Source of the DNA: Acidobacteriota bacterium
Lineage (GTDB): Bacteria; Acidobacteriota; Terriglobia; Acidiferrales; UBA7541
Length of the DNA stretch: 64,000 nucleotides
NCBI GenBank assembly: GCA_013289665.1
Contig: JABCZN010000007.1
Span: 146,708-210,707, forward strand
Direction of reading: 5' to 3'
Shown here: positions 27,401 to 35,660 of the stretch, one piece after another
Position numbering within the stretch: position 1 is the first letter of the stretch
Layout of the letters: every line of letters begins with the position of its first letter
The notes under the pieces: generated by a model
What the model was told of the DNA's origin: nothing
Database searches by the model: none
Seen by the model: the letters and a program-made list of their open reading frames with translations, nothing else
Translations under genes and position numbers: made by a program

Positions 27401-27949
27401 GCGGTGCGAATTGACCAGACGCCCCCGGTAGGAGGCATCAAGGTCGAGGAGGTGCCGCTCGAGACGGCATCGCTCGCTTACCTGGGCTATCCGAAGGAGA
27501 TACGACTGCAGCCGGCAAGCGACACGGTGTACACGTATTCGCACCGCAGCCCCACAGGACCGTATGCGCGGGCTGCAGGAAATTACACTCGCTATGGTGA
27601 CGTGAAGAATCTGCTTGGGGCGGCGGACGATAAATTTGCCGTATTCGGATCGGGCGAGGGCGTGGAGCTGGAGTTTGATCCGAAAGGATTGCCGGCACTT
27701 CCCGCCGGATGGACGCGCGACTATTTTTTCTATGCGAACGGGTTCGAAAAAGATTTCGATTTTTATGCCGCGTACGCGTTTACCGTGGAGCCATTGCCGA
27801 GGCATGGGCTGGCCTCTTATCCCTACCAAGCCGGGAAAGAGTATCCGCTGGACGACGAACATCTGAGGTATCAATTCGAATACAATACGCGCTCGCGATC
27901 AGATCGCCTTCCGGGAAACTTGCGTTACACCTATACCGCGCCGAAGTGA
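24473..27949 (+). CDS. TPR / FG-GAP repeat / ASPIC-UnbV exported protein
   Basis: A 1158-residue protein. ATG 24473 follows GGAAGG and opens directly into a signal-anchor (WILGLSALLLPGLVVFA). TPR repeats fill about 50-230 (LGVAYLNQGKAAEGQKYFEQA). FG-GAP/VCBS Asp-rich calcium loops follow (LDFDGDGKADLFLVGAG, DFDNDGKTDLAV, DYDNDGWLDLAAVGG), then an ASPIC/UnbV segment (GTKLEIFAGG ... SGYLGQNGPGLLAGLG) and a long C-terminal beta-rich region. Such proteins are surface or periplasmic and frequent in Acidobacteriota, often near TonB receptors; their biochemical role is unproven. The gene is followed by the LacI regulator after 10 bases, so the two are likely cotranscribed. Confidence 0.88.
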   Translation: MKARHWGLRCVYWILGLSALLLPGLVVFASRRTEEPFRQNATTGSQKKTLATAALRLNSLGVAYLNQGKAAEGQKYFEQALATDPGFAVARMNLGIALRAQQKLEQARAALEEAASKLPDDPNAWYNLGLVYKDAGDPAKAIAAFQHVEKIVPGEPDAFYFEGYLNSQLQQYDQAIPAFQKALKLAPYHASAQFGLARAFQRKGDTEAAREGMKRFQRITSEHLGIPFGAGYGDQGKFSLAEFLPGGETGVPAEIAVDYEAQPLEKLMNLEKKSSEASAGKNGACFLDFDGDGKADLFLVGAGNGKSELLHNVGRGRFEDVTEKAGLGGVGGGLGCATGDFDNDGKTDLAVCASEGVRLFHNEGGGKFVDVTEKVGIRRQAGCVSPTFVDYDHDGDLDLYLTFAAQGVEGKKSRNVLWRNNGNSTFTDVSEETGLGVEATGGGAASTDFNNDRAIDLVLAGGASGADVYLNPREGKFVELPAIDFAKEKLPPAVGVVAFDFNKDGWMDLAFTHAGAPGISLWRNVQGKRLERVMLPEFGWTQGSGITWVDYDNDGWLDLAAVGGSANGGEIRVLRNLGDAGWSDVTKKVHLDGVKLKDPRTIAVADLKNDGSPDFVVTQTGGETLVLENVGANQNHWIEIDLKALNDNKSSIGTKLEIFAGGLYQKWEIAGASGYLGQNGPGLLAGLGKEKATDVVRLLWPTGVPQDEVNLAAGKIQAIAELDRRGSSCPILFSWNGREYEFIADMIGPGVVGHWVAPGERDVPDPDEYLKVAAKSVREKNGRLSFRFMEPMEETVYLDQVRLLAVDHPANVEVNPNERFASAPPFPEFRVIATQNARVPAGAWDDHGKDVLQLLAKRDRKYVTEFEGLPFAGFAKLHWIELDLGGWDAQKPLRLLLDGYTDYFTATSMYAADQAGIKVIAPYVEAQDAKGDWNRVVEDMGFPAGLARTMVADLTGKIPAGTRRIRLVSNLKIYWDAVRIDQTPPVGGIKVEEVPLETASLAYLGYPKEIRLQPASDTVYTYSHRSPTGPYARAAGNYTRYGDVKNLLGAADDKFAVFGSGEGVELEFDPKGLPALPAGWTRDYFFYANGFEKDFDFYAAYAFTVEPLPRHGLASYPYQAGKEYPLDDEHLRYQFEYNTRSRSDRLPGNLRYTYTAPK

Positions 27950-27959
27950 GGAGCAGCCG

Positions 27960-29021
27960 ATGGGGAGAACGGGGATCGTCACGATTCGGGACGTGGCGCG
28001 GGAGTGCGGGTACTCAGCCTCCACCGTTTCGATTGTGCTGAACGGCGCGCCGTTGTCGCGGTACATTCCCGCGGATACGAAAGGAAGAATCGAGACCGCG
28101 GCGAAGCGCATGGGGTACCGGCCGAATCCGCTGGCTCGATCGCTGCGGAGCCAACGGTCGAACATTGTTGGGGTGATGGTTATCGACATCACGGATCCGT
28201 TCTGCACGCCGATCTTGCGCGGGCTGGAGAACGCCCTTTATCAGGCGAGTTATTTGTCGCTACTGGCGGATGCGCACAACGAACCGAACCGGTTTGAGCG
28301 ATATCTGGAAATGTTACTGGACCGGAGAGTGGAAGGGCTGGTGGTGATCGCAAACTGGCTGGTGACCGACATCAAGCTGCTGGCGGACCTGACGGAATGC
28401 CAGGTGCCGACGGTGATCGCCGGGCGAAGTTTTGAGAATCATTCGGTGAGCACGGTTTCCGTGGACAACGAAAGCGGCGCGAGCATGGCGCTTGAGCATC
28501 TTTACCGGCTGGGGCACCGGGAAATTGCCTTTTTGCGCGGGCCGAAGGCGCTTTCAAGCAGCGGTCAGCGATGGAAGGGAATTCGCGCGTTCGCACAGTT
28601 AGTGGGGTTGCAACTGGATTTGAAAAAGATTCTGGAGCTGCCAGAGTCCCTGGATCCAAATTCGAGTTTTGAGGCTGGGGCGCAGTTGACCGGGGAATTG
28701 CTCAGGCAGGGCAGGCCGTTCACGGCATTGATGGCTTATGACGATGTGACGGCCTTGGGGGCGTTGCGCGCGCTGAAGAAAAAGGGATTGCGCGTGCCGG
28801 AAGATTGCTCGGTGGTTGGATTTGATGACGTGGCACAGGCGAGTTTATCGGTGCCATCCCTGACGACCGTGCGGCAGCCAATGGAAGCGATGGGCAGCTT
28901 GAGCGCGGGAATGGTGCTGGACGCAATCAAAGCGATGGATGAGAAGCAGGACGTACCGGTGGTGCGCCGAAAGATTCCGGCGGAACTGGTGGTGAGAGAA
29001 TCTACGAAGGCTTTGAAATAA
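27960..29021 (+). CDS. LacI/GalR-family transcriptional regulator
   Basis: A 353-residue protein. The N-terminal helix-turn-helix reads VTIRDVARECGYSASTVSIV, followed by the hinge region PNPLARSLRS. The periplasmic-binding-like core has the usual landmarks (IVGVMVIDITDPFCTPIL, LMAYDDVTALGALRAL, VPEDCSVVGFDDV). Members repress sugar-use genes and respond to a sugar effector. The gene lies 10 bases after the FG-GAP/UnbV gene, within 6 kb of the TonB receptor, and two matching operator-like palindromes lie upstream of both. A local regulon including the glycosidase is inferred. Confidence 0.93.
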   Translation: MGRTGIVTIRDVARECGYSASTVSIVLNGAPLSRYIPADTKGRIETAAKRMGYRPNPLARSLRSQRSNIVGVMVIDITDPFCTPILRGLENALYQASYLSLLADAHNEPNRFERYLEMLLDRRVEGLVVIANWLVTDIKLLADLTECQVPTVIAGRSFENHSVSTVSVDNESGASMALEHLYRLGHREIAFLRGPKALSSSGQRWKGIRAFAQLVGLQLDLKKILELPESLDPNSSFEAGAQLTGELLRQGRPFTALMAYDDVTALGALRALKKKGLRVPEDCSVVGFDDVAQASLSVPSLTTVRQPMEAMGSLSAGMVLDAIKAMDEKQDVPVVRRKIPAELVVRESTKALK

Positions 29022-29052
29022 TAACTGAAAATAAAGAATGGAAAAGAGAAAA

Positions 29053-29085
29053 GCGTTAACACCCCGATCAGGTCGGGGTAAACGC
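29053..29085. terminator. Two-part hairpin between convergent genes
   Basis: CCCCGA at 29062-29067 pairs with TCGGGG at 29073-29078, and an outer GCGTT/AACGC stem (29053-29057 with 29081-29085) extends it. It lies 31 bases after the LacI stop and 44 bases beyond the stop of the convergent gene. No T-run is present. Confidence 0.4.
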
Positions 29086-29129
29086 CGGCCGCAGGGGAAG
29101 AGCACAGAGAGCACAGAGTGGAGCGGCAG

Positions 29130-30386
29130 CTATTTGGGAGTGGGTGCGAAGGCGTCGGGGGGATCCAGATAGCCTTGTTGCCAGAATGCCTCACCTTGCA
29201 ATGAGCCTGCGCTGAAGTTCTCTATATTCGCGGAAGTTGCGGCGGCGATGCCACCATCGGCGGCGTCAAAGATTACCACCACACCTTCAGGCGTGGGGTT
29301 TCCGGCGGATGCTTCACGGAGGCCTTTTTCAAAAAGCGCGAGACAATAATTGAGGCGGGCGTTTGGACCCGTCTCTTTCGGATTCTGGGAGAGCGGTTGC
29401 ACAGTAAAAATTCTCACCTTTTTGCCCTTGAGCGGCGCCCAGTCGCCGGGAAAATCTCCAGTCTCTTCGCGTTCGATACGGAAACCGGTGAATTCTTCTT
29501 CCGGGCCGGCCGCGGCGGACGGCAATCTGGCAGCGAGGCCTTCGGGCAACTCGACCGAGTTTCTGCGGACAAAACCGCGCGAATCGCCGGAAATGGTGAT
29601 GTGAATCCACTCCGCTTCCTCGTCCAGGAATTCAAATTCATCGTTGGCTGCAGCTTCAAAGAGCACGCGCGAGTTCTCCGTATTTTTTGCATAGACAGGG
29701 GTGCGGGGTTTCTTGACGACGATCAGATTTCTCGGATGAGCCTGGGTGTGCTGGAGTTCCTGGAGATTCTGGAGTTCGGCGGTGAGTTGTTGAACGCGCT
29801 TTTCTCCGGCGACGCGTTGGTTGCGAAGTAAGGCGATTTCGTCGGGCTGCTGAGCGGCCTGGGGAAGCGGTGCGGCCATTGTCGCGGCGGCTCGGGCGCC
29901 GGAGAGATCAAGCTTGGGTTGCGGCGCTTGGGGAGAATTAAGAGCCGGGGAGACCGCCGAAAGCGGTTTGCCGGCAAGTTTTTCTTCGAGACGATCAAGA
30001 AAATCGAGTTCGAGGCGGCCATTGGAAGGCAGCACCTGGTAGCCGGATTTAGAGATGTCGCGATCGGCGTACCAGGCGGTGATTTTCGCAGAGAGGCGAA
30101 CGATGGTGCCTCCGGCATCGCCGGGGAGCAGTTCAACCGAGAATTGATAGAAGCCGCGTTCGTAACGGTCGAGCGGCTTGTCGGGCGTCGCGACAAAGCC
30201 ATCGAGCACAGGAAGTTTCTGTCCGGAATAAGCTTGCAGATCTTTGAGCGCCTGCTCCACCCGGGCGCGAGGCATGTTGAAATCTCTGGCGTAGGGGATC
30301 GCTTGAGCGGAAGTCTCGCGGGCGAAACAAGTCAGGCAAACAAAGCAGAGCAGGATTTTTGTAAAGCGAAGCGTGGAAACGTTCAA
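29130..30386 (-). CDS. Exported protein with SH3-like domain, function unknown
   Basis: About 418 residues. I prefer a TTG start at 30386: it overlaps the upstream stop codon (TTGA) and has GGAG eight bases before it, while the alternative ATG at 30419 has no ribosome site. A signal peptide (ILLCFVCLTCFARETSAQ) is followed by a beta-rich N-terminal domain, a short coiled coil at about 190-220 (GEKRVQQLTAELQNLQELQ), and an SH3-like stretch (PVYAKNTENSRVLFEAAAND ... SRGFVRRNSVEL). The C-terminal third, to the end, is of unknown fold. Translationally coupled to the preceding gene, so the two products probably work together at the cell envelope. Confidence 0.7.
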   Translation of the reverse strand: MNVSTLRFTKILLCFVCLTCFARETSAQAIPYARDFNMPRARVEQALKDLQAYSGQKLPVLDGFVATPDKPLDRYERGFYQFSVELLPGDAGGTIVRLSAKITAWYADRDISKSGYQVLPSNGRLELDFLDRLEEKLAGKPLSAVSPALNSPQAPQPKLDLSGARAAATMAAPLPQAAQQPDEIALLRNQRVAGEKRVQQLTAELQNLQELQHTQAHPRNLIVVKKPRTPVYAKNTENSRVLFEAAANDEFEFLDEEAEWIHITISGDSRGFVRRNSVELPEGLAARLPSAAAGPEEEFTGFRIEREETGDFPGDWAPLKGKKVRIFTVQPLSQNPKETGPNARLNYCLALFEKGLREASAGNPTPEGVVVIFDAADGGIAAATSANIENFSAGSLQGEAFWQQGYLDPPDAFAPTPK

Positions 30387-31273
30387 GGCAACTGCTCCAG
30401 AAATTCCTGGGGGAGCCATCCGCGCTGACCATCGGGTGTCTCCACTCCCAACCAGTGAGGAGTGACGATCAAGATCACGACGTCGGTGAAGGCGGAGAGG
30501 GTCTTGAGAGTGGCGGCGGACTGGAACGGAGCGGCTTTTAAGTCGGCGCCGGGAGATTTGACGCGGCGCTCGAGCTCATGGTGCAAGGCGCTGACCTGCT
30601 GTTCGAGATCTTTTTGGACGGACTGCGCATTGCTGATACGGGAGGTTTCGTCCTCGCGCTGGTGAATCACGGATTGGCGAACGAGTTCGGCGCTGGTCTG
30701 GCGGCGCCTGGCGTCGGCGGCCTGTGCGGCGGCTTCCTGGAGAGTCTCAAGCTGATCCTTGATCTCTTTCATTTCGCTTTTTTCGACGGTGCCATCGGAG
30801 GGGTGAAAGACACGGTGTGCCGTCTCCTGATAGATGGCGTCAATTTTGACGCGGGTACGATTCGCGTCCACGGGAATGAGGACAAAACGAACGGCGATGG
30901 TGCCCTGGTCCCCCGACTCCAGAAAATGACGCGGCGCGATGGCGTTTTTGCGAATCTTGAAATAGACATCGCCCGGGCCTTGCCAGAGATCGAAAAGAGG
31001 AGTGGAGGCAACGGCTTCCGCACCGTTCAAAATTGGCTCCTTATCGAAAATCAGCGTGCCATGGATGACTTGATCGTGAACGACGAACTGCACAGCCTGG
31101 CGAACCTCTTCGAGCGAGCCGAAAAATTCGCGGACGAGTCCGGGAGTGGTGAATGTTTCCTTTGCTATGCCAGCTCCGGGGAGGAGCAGCATCAGGGCCG
31201 AAATTGCGGCGACGCGAACGGAGTCAGAGGGCCGAAAAACCGGGTTGCGCAGGACTTTATTTCCAATCCACAT
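30383..31273 (-). CDS. Exported coiled-coil protein with C-terminal SH3-like end, function unknown
   Basis: A 296-residue protein with an N-terminal signal (RVAAISALMLLLPGAGIAK). The first half is a mixed domain with LFDLWQGPGDVYFKIRKNAI. Residues ~165-235 are a charged helical coiled coil (EMKEIKDQLETLQEAAAQAA). The C-terminus looks like a short SH3 strand set (LGVETPDGQRGWLPQEFLE). The family is known to me only as an uncharacterised acidobacterial type. Its stop overlaps the start of the next gene by four bases. Confidence 0.7.
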   Translation of the reverse strand: MWIGNKVLRNPVFRPSDSVRVAAISALMLLLPGAGIAKETFTTPGLVREFFGSLEEVRQAVQFVVHDQVIHGTLIFDKEPILNGAEAVASTPLFDLWQGPGDVYFKIRKNAIAPRHFLESGDQGTIAVRFVLIPVDANRTRVKIDAIYQETAHRVFHPSDGTVEKSEMKEIKDQLETLQEAAAQAADARRRQTSAELVRQSVIHQREDETSRISNAQSVQKDLEQQVSALHHELERRVKSPGADLKAAPFQSAATLKTLSAFTDVVILIVTPHWLGVETPDGQRGWLPQEFLEQLP

Positions 31274-31376
31274 TTTTGATCTGCCTATTGTGTTACTCCC
31301 AACGCATGGGTCGTGTCAAATCCACTGTGAAGCGGGCGAGAGTAGATGGAGGTGTAACAGTGCGGTACCAGAACTT

Positions 31377-31400
31377 CATTTGTAAAATATTTTTCAAATG
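31377..31400. repeat. AT-rich inverted repeat upstream of the cytochrome operon
   Basis: CATTTG at 31377-31382 and CAAATG at 31395-31400 flank an AAAATATTTT core. It lies in the 405-base gap between the divergent SH3 cassette and the respiratory operon and may be an operator or a promoter element. Confidence 0.4.
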
Positions 31401-31549
31401 ATTGTAAGAAAACTCTTGCATTCTTAGCGCGAGAGGGAGTAGCATCCGCAACGGTTCAGGGACTGAAGGTCGCGCATCGCTCTCTTGACGGAGAGGCAAA
31501 GCGCGGTTTTCGGAAGTTGGTTTGGAGCGATTTGGCCAAATGTGGGAGT

Positions 31550-31638
31550 TGGCGCTGTGGGAGCGCCAGCGATCTGTTTTGCCTGAAGCACTCTTTCCAA
31601 ATACCCTTCACCCAAACTGAACGCGATCTGGTCGCGTT
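31550..31638 (+). promoter_or_regulatory. Structured leader of the respiratory operon: two perfect hairpins
   Basis: Hairpin one: TGGCGCT (31550-31556) with AGCGCCA (31562-31568), loop GTGGG. Hairpin two: AACGCGA (31620-31626) with TCGCGTT (31632-31638), loop TCTGG. Both have 7-bp perfect stems and 5-base loops and lie 40-130 bases before the ATG at 31679, which is preceded by GAGGAGG. They may form a 5' UTR control structure. No known riboswitch was recognised. Confidence 0.45.
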
Positions 31639-31678
31639 GTCTACTCAGCGTTTCACCGAACGTAATTGAGGAGGCAGT

Positions 31679-33073
31679 ATGGACGTCAGGGGTGGTAGTG
31701 GGGTGAATCGGATTGCGAAACGTCCGGTAAAAACTCTTTTTTATGTTGCGGCAGTCCTCGGAATTTTTCTTTCGACCTGCAGTCCAGCCAACGCCCTTCC
31801 CGCATTTGCAAGAAAATATGGCATGCCATGTTCCTCGTGCCATGAGGCGTGGCCGAAGTTGAGCCCGTTCGGGCAGCAGTTTAAAGACAATGGGTATCAG
31901 ATGGGGAACGACCGCGATGCCCCCATATTCCAGCAGCCTGCATACTGGCCGGTAACATTCCGCATCACGCCGATCTGGCACCGCGAAAGCAACGACAAGA
32001 CACAGGTCGATGGATCGAACGGAGTGGGTGGAAACGAAGCGACGGTGACTACCCATGGCTTCGACTGGAGCGGCCTGGACTTCCACACGGCGGGGACCCT
32101 CGCCAATAATTATTCGTTCTACGTTCTTCCGTCGTCCGACAACACGGCTGCGTTCCACTTTGAGTCTGTCTGGGCACGCATTGACAACATTGGGGGAAGC
32201 TCGTGGATCAACGTCAAATTGGGCAAGTTTGAGCTCGACAACCTGCTCTCCGAGAAGCGCATCCTGACGCTCACCAATGTTTCCGGCGTTTACACGAACT
32301 ATCACTTCCAGCCCGTGGGAGAAGCTTACAAGTTTGGAATTGGCGACAACCAAGTGGGCGTCGAATGGATGGGGCATTCGAAGAATGACCGGACGCGTAT
32401 TTCTGCCTCGCTGCTCTCTTCCAGTGACGGCCAGCCCAGTGTCCCGAACAGCCGTGCGTACAACGGGTATTTCGCGGCCAGCCAGGCGTTTGAAGTCGGG
32501 AGCCTCGGTTTGCAGCGCGTGGGCGGGTTTGCCTATATCGGACAGGCACCTACGTACTTCCAATTCACCAACGGCGGGCCAACGGCCGGACTTCCCGGCA
32601 CGGGTATCGGGAATAAAGGATTCCAGCGATACGGGTTGATCGGCATGTGGTATGTCAAGAAGTTTGACATTACCACGATCTTCTTCCACAGCCACGACAG
32701 CGCCTATTTGGGAACGAACACGCCGTCTGGCGGACCACTGAATCCAACCGGCGCGCTGCCAACTGGAGCGCAGGCACCGACATGGAACGGCGGACTTTTC
32801 GAGAGTCACTACAATTTCAACCCGCAACTTATCCTGATTAATCGCTACGAGTTGGTGCGCATGTCCCAACAAGCTCTCAGCACAAACCCCGGAAACCTGG
32901 GGAACGCTGATGTGCTGACGTTTGGCGCGCGCTACTATCCGTTTATCTCGAGTCGCGCAGGTTTTGCCTATCACGGGGAGTACGCCATTATCTGGCAGAA
33001 GGGCGTGTCTCCGGTTACTGCCACGAACCAAACGACCAGCAGCTTGCTGTTCGGATTTGACTTCGCATTCTAA
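31679..33073 (+). CDS. Cyc2-like fused monoheme cytochrome-porin
   Basis: A 464-residue protein with a signal peptide (ending near SPANA). Mature residues begin LPAFARKYGMPCSSCHEAW, with C51-S-S-C54-H55 as the heme c site, then LSPFGQQFKDNGYQ. This matches the distinctive N-terminus of the Cyc2 fused cytochrome-porins (FAR-x-G ... C-x2-C-H ... P-x-L-x2-FG-x2-FK-x2-GY). The remaining 400 residues alternate polar and hydrophobic in outer-membrane strand style and end in LLFGFDFAF, a barrel C-terminus. Cyc2 proteins move electrons across the outer membrane, classically from Fe(II). Gene order (cytochrome c, cupredoxin, oxidase next) supports electron delivery to O2. The substrate is not shown; this wider family also exists in organisms not known to oxidise iron. 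Confidence 0.75.
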   Translation: MDVRGGSGVNRIAKRPVKTLFYVAAVLGIFLSTCSPANALPAFARKYGMPCSSCHEAWPKLSPFGQQFKDNGYQMGNDRDAPIFQQPAYWPVTFRITPIWHRESNDKTQVDGSNGVGGNEATVTTHGFDWSGLDFHTAGTLANNYSFYVLPSSDNTAAFHFESVWARIDNIGGSSWINVKLGKFELDNLLSEKRILTLTNVSGVYTNYHFQPVGEAYKFGIGDNQVGVEWMGHSKNDRTRISASLLSSSDGQPSVPNSRAYNGYFAASQAFEVGSLGLQRVGGFAYIGQAPTYFQFTNGGPTAGLPGTGIGNKGFQRYGLIGMWYVKKFDITTIFFHSHDSAYLGTNTPSGGPLNPTGALPTGAQAPTWNGGLFESHYNFNPQLILINRYELVRMSQQALSTNPGNLGNADVLTFGARYYPFISSRAGFAYHGEYAIIWQKGVSPVTATNQTTSSLLFGFDFAF

Positions 33074-33085
33074 GGGGAAAAAATC

Positions 33086-33949
33086 ATGCGGAGACTGCAA
33101 ATTACGAAAATTGTCTTGATTCTCGCAATTGGCATCGCGGTCCCGTTTGCTGGCTTCGGGCAGCAGATGGAATCCCACATCGGAAACCTTACGGGGCATT
33201 CCGAGGCCGGGCGGCAACTGTATTATCGCTACTGCTGGGGGTGTCATGGAGCCCGCGGCAACGGCGACGGCGAAAACGCGCCCTACTTGAACATCCTGCC
33301 ACGCAATTTTGTAATCGGGGCGTTCAAGTGCCGGTCCACGCCGACGGGAACGCTGCCGTTGGATTCGGATCTGTTCAGTACCCTGAAGCGCGGAATTAAC
33401 TTCACCAACATGCCGAACTGGTCCGCCTTGACGGACCAGCAGCGCGCCGACCTGGTTGCTTTCATCAAAACGTTCTCGCCTCGTTGGAAAACCGAAAAGC
33501 CCGGCGATGCAATCCAGGTTCCGGCGGAGCCCGCGTTGTCGGTGGCTAGCATCAAGCACGGCAGCGAATTGTTCCAGAAGCTGGAGTGCTGGAAGTGCCA
33601 CGGCCAGGAAGGCCGCGGCGATGGGCCTTCCGCCTCCACGCTGACTGACAGCAACGACCAGCCCATTCGACCCTACAACTTTACTTCCGACAACCGTTCA
33701 AAGTGCGGGAAGACGAACCAGGATCTCTACAAGATTTTCATGACCGGTCTGGACGGCACGCCGATGCCTTCGTTCGCCGACGTGATCAAGCCGGAAGACG
33801 CGTGGGATCTAGTGCACTTCCTGCGCACATTGCAATACAACAACAAGAGCCCCGAGCTGGCCTTGTGGCTGAGCACCAAGGAAGGCGCGGAAATTGTAAA
33901 CGCCAAGAAAGTACAAAACACCTACACCGGCTCTGGAGTGAAACCGTAA
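33086..33949 (+). CDS. Periplasmic diheme cytochrome c
   Basis: A 287-residue exported protein with two class-I cytochrome c domains. The heme motifs are C50-W-G-C53-H54 and C168-W-K-C171-H172, and candidate axial Met residues lie in FTNMPNW and GTPMPSF. Each heme motif is followed by G-x-G-D-G. It lies 12 bases after the Cyc2-like gene and before the cupredoxin-like gene, so it is well placed to shuttle electrons from the outer membrane to the oxidase CuA site. Confidence 0.92.
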   Translation: MRRLQITKIVLILAIGIAVPFAGFGQQMESHIGNLTGHSEAGRQLYYRYCWGCHGARGNGDGENAPYLNILPRNFVIGAFKCRSTPTGTLPLDSDLFSTLKRGINFTNMPNWSALTDQQRADLVAFIKTFSPRWKTEKPGDAIQVPAEPALSVASIKHGSELFQKLECWKCHGQEGRGDGPSASTLTDSNDQPIRPYNFTSDNRSKCGKTNQDLYKIFMTGLDGTPMPSFADVIKPEDAWDLVHFLRTLQYNNKSPELALWLSTKEGAEIVNAKKVQNTYTGSGVKP

Positions 33950-33981
33950 TTTGAAGATTCAAGTTTGGGAGGAGGATTCGA

Positions 33982-34692
33982 ATGAGTAAGAAGCACGTAG
34001 TACTGGCAGGAGCCGTGATGCTGGCAGCTTCGGCTGTTGCGTTGGCCGGACCTGCAGGTGGCACCGTCAGCGGCAAGGTGACCTATGAGGGTACGCCAGC
34101 CAAGATGAAGCCGATTGATATGTCGAAAGAACCGTCTTGCCAAAAAATGTACACAACCCCGCCAACGGTGGAAACAGTCGTGACTGGATCGGGCAACAGC
34201 CTTCAGGATGTGGTTGTCTACATTTCCGCCGGGGCCCCGGACGATGCAGCGCCGTCAACCGCGGCGGTTTTCACCCAGAAGGGTTGCCGGTATATTCCGC
34301 ACATCCTTGCATTTCAAGTCAATCAGGAAATCAAGATCGTGAATGAGGATCAAACCTCGCACAACATCCACCCGCTGCCGAAGGTGAACCGCGAGTGGAA
34401 CAAGTCCCAGCCACCGGGAACGCCGCCGATCAGCGAGAAGTATGACAAGGCCGAGTTTATTCCCGTGAAGTGCAACGTGCATCCGTGGATGCATGGAAAT
34501 TTCGCGGTGCTGAAGAACTCCCACTACGCCATAACGGGTGACGGCGGGGCGTTCAGCCTGGGGAATCTGCCTCCCGGCAAGTACACGGTGACCGCTTGGC
34601 AGGAATCCTACGGCGATCAATCGCAGGAAGTGACCATCAGCGGCAGCGAAACCAAAACCGTCAATTTCGTTTTCAAAGCCAAGCCCTATTGA
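33982..34692 (+). CDS. Exported cupredoxin-like protein with carboxypeptidase-regulatory-type C-terminus
   Basis: A 236-residue protein with a signal peptide (ending ASAVALA) and GGAGGA before the ATG. The body resembles the MauL/cupredoxin-like group: VNQEIKIVNEDQTSHNIHP, then C164-N-V-H167-P-W-M170-H171, compatible with a mononuclear copper site. After this comes a beta-sandwich (GAFSLGNLPPGKYTVTAW). It is the third gene of the respiratory operon, so it may be a copper electron carrier between cytochrome c and CoxB, or a copper-delivery protein for CuA/CuB assembly. Confidence 0.75.
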   Translation: MSKKHVVLAGAVMLAASAVALAGPAGGTVSGKVTYEGTPAKMKPIDMSKEPSCQKMYTTPPTVETVVTGSGNSLQDVVVYISAGAPDDAAPSTAAVFTQKGCRYIPHILAFQVNQEIKIVNEDQTSHNIHPLPKVNREWNKSQPPGTPPISEKYDKAEFIPVKCNVHPWMHGNFAVLKNSHYAITGDGGAFSLGNLPPGKYTVTAWQESYGDQSQEVTISGSETKTVNFVFKAKPY

Positions 34693-34789
34693 AATGGGGC
34701 TTGGTAGTTTCTTCTGCAATGGTCAGCGGTTTCGGGCAAGCGCACCTAATGCAATAGATTGCCCTTGAAGCGGGCAAAGGTGGAGAACT

Positions 34790-35593
34790 ATGGGCAAATT
34801 TCTTGCAGTAACTATCATTGTGATCGCAATTGCTTCGGCAATTCCGGTGGTGATGCATACCTGGGAGCCGCCCGCGGATATCTCGACCCATGGGCACCTG
34901 ATCGACAGCCAGAGGGATGACACCATGATCGAAGCGGGTGTGTCGTTCCTTGCCGCGCAGATTCTGCTGGCCATATTCATTTGGCAGTTTGCTGGATCGA
35001 AGAGAGAAGGAAAGAGGAAGACTTTCCCGGGCGGAGCCAAGGGGCTGGTGGGCGCTGCGCTTGTTCTGGTCGGAGCGGAAGTACTGGCGCTTGGAGCGTT
35101 CGGCACGAAGGCCTGGGCGACCGTATATTTCACGCCGCCCAAAGCAGATGCGATGCCGATTCAGGTACAAGCCGGACAATTTGCTTTCTACTTCCGCTAT
35201 CCCGGACCGGATGGCAAGTTCGGTCCGATCCATCCCGAAATGATCAATGAAGGGACCCAGAACCTGTTCGGTCTGGATCCCGAGCACGACGTCGAGTCGC
35301 GGGACGATATCGTGACGGCGGAGATGGCCATTCCCGTGAACAAGGAAATCCATCTGCTGATGCACGCGAAGGACGTGAGCCATTCTTTCTACGTGCCAGC
35401 GCTGCGTGTCCACCAGGATTTCGTGCCGGGACTGGATTTATCGCTGCATTTCACGGCCACCCAGGTCGGAAAGTACGAAATTGTCTGCTCGCAGTTGTGC
35501 GGGCTGGGCCATTACAACATGAGGGCGTACCTGGAAGTAATGTCGCAAGCGGACTTTGATGACTGGCAAAAAAAGCAAGCAGCCGCGCAGTAG
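34790..35593 (+). CDS. coxB: Cytochrome c oxidase subunit II
   Basis: A 267-residue protein. CuA ligands are present: His in DVSHSFYVPALR, C233-S-Q-L-C237-G-L-G-H241-x2-M244. Three hydrophobic segments precede the CuA domain (residues ~3-23, 45-65 and 85-108) instead of the usual two. There is no fused cytochrome c domain, consistent with separate carriers upstream in the operon. The ATG follows a hairpin (TTGCCC at 34759-34764 with GGGCAA at 34772-34777) that directly precedes the ribosome site AAGGTGG and might tune translation. Confidence 0.92.
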   Translation: MGKFLAVTIIVIAIASAIPVVMHTWEPPADISTHGHLIDSQRDDTMIEAGVSFLAAQILLAIFIWQFAGSKREGKRKTFPGGAKGLVGAALVLVGAEVLALGAFGTKAWATVYFTPPKADAMPIQVQAGQFAFYFRYPGPDGKFGPIHPEMINEGTQNLFGLDPEHDVESRDDIVTAEMAIPVNKEIHLLMHAKDVSHSFYVPALRVHQDFVPGLDLSLHFTATQVGKYEIVCSQLCGLGHYNMRAYLEVMSQADFDDWQKKQAAAQ

Positions 35594-35660
35594 AAAGGCA
35601 CGTGAGGTCAGATGGGAGCAGTCTCCGGCGGTGACTTCTATTTTCGGGTGAGGTGAGCAA

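Noticed and set aside
26489-27874. 461-codon antisense frame opposite the FG-GAP/UnbV gene
   Set aside because: No start signal or domain; Arg/His/Pro-rich shadow of a real gene.
31424-33601. 725-codon open frame on the minus strand across the Cyc2-like and cytochrome c genes
   Set aside because: No recognisable domains and a His/Arg/Gly-rich composition typical of GC-rich antisense frames; the plus-strand genes have heme motifs and signals.
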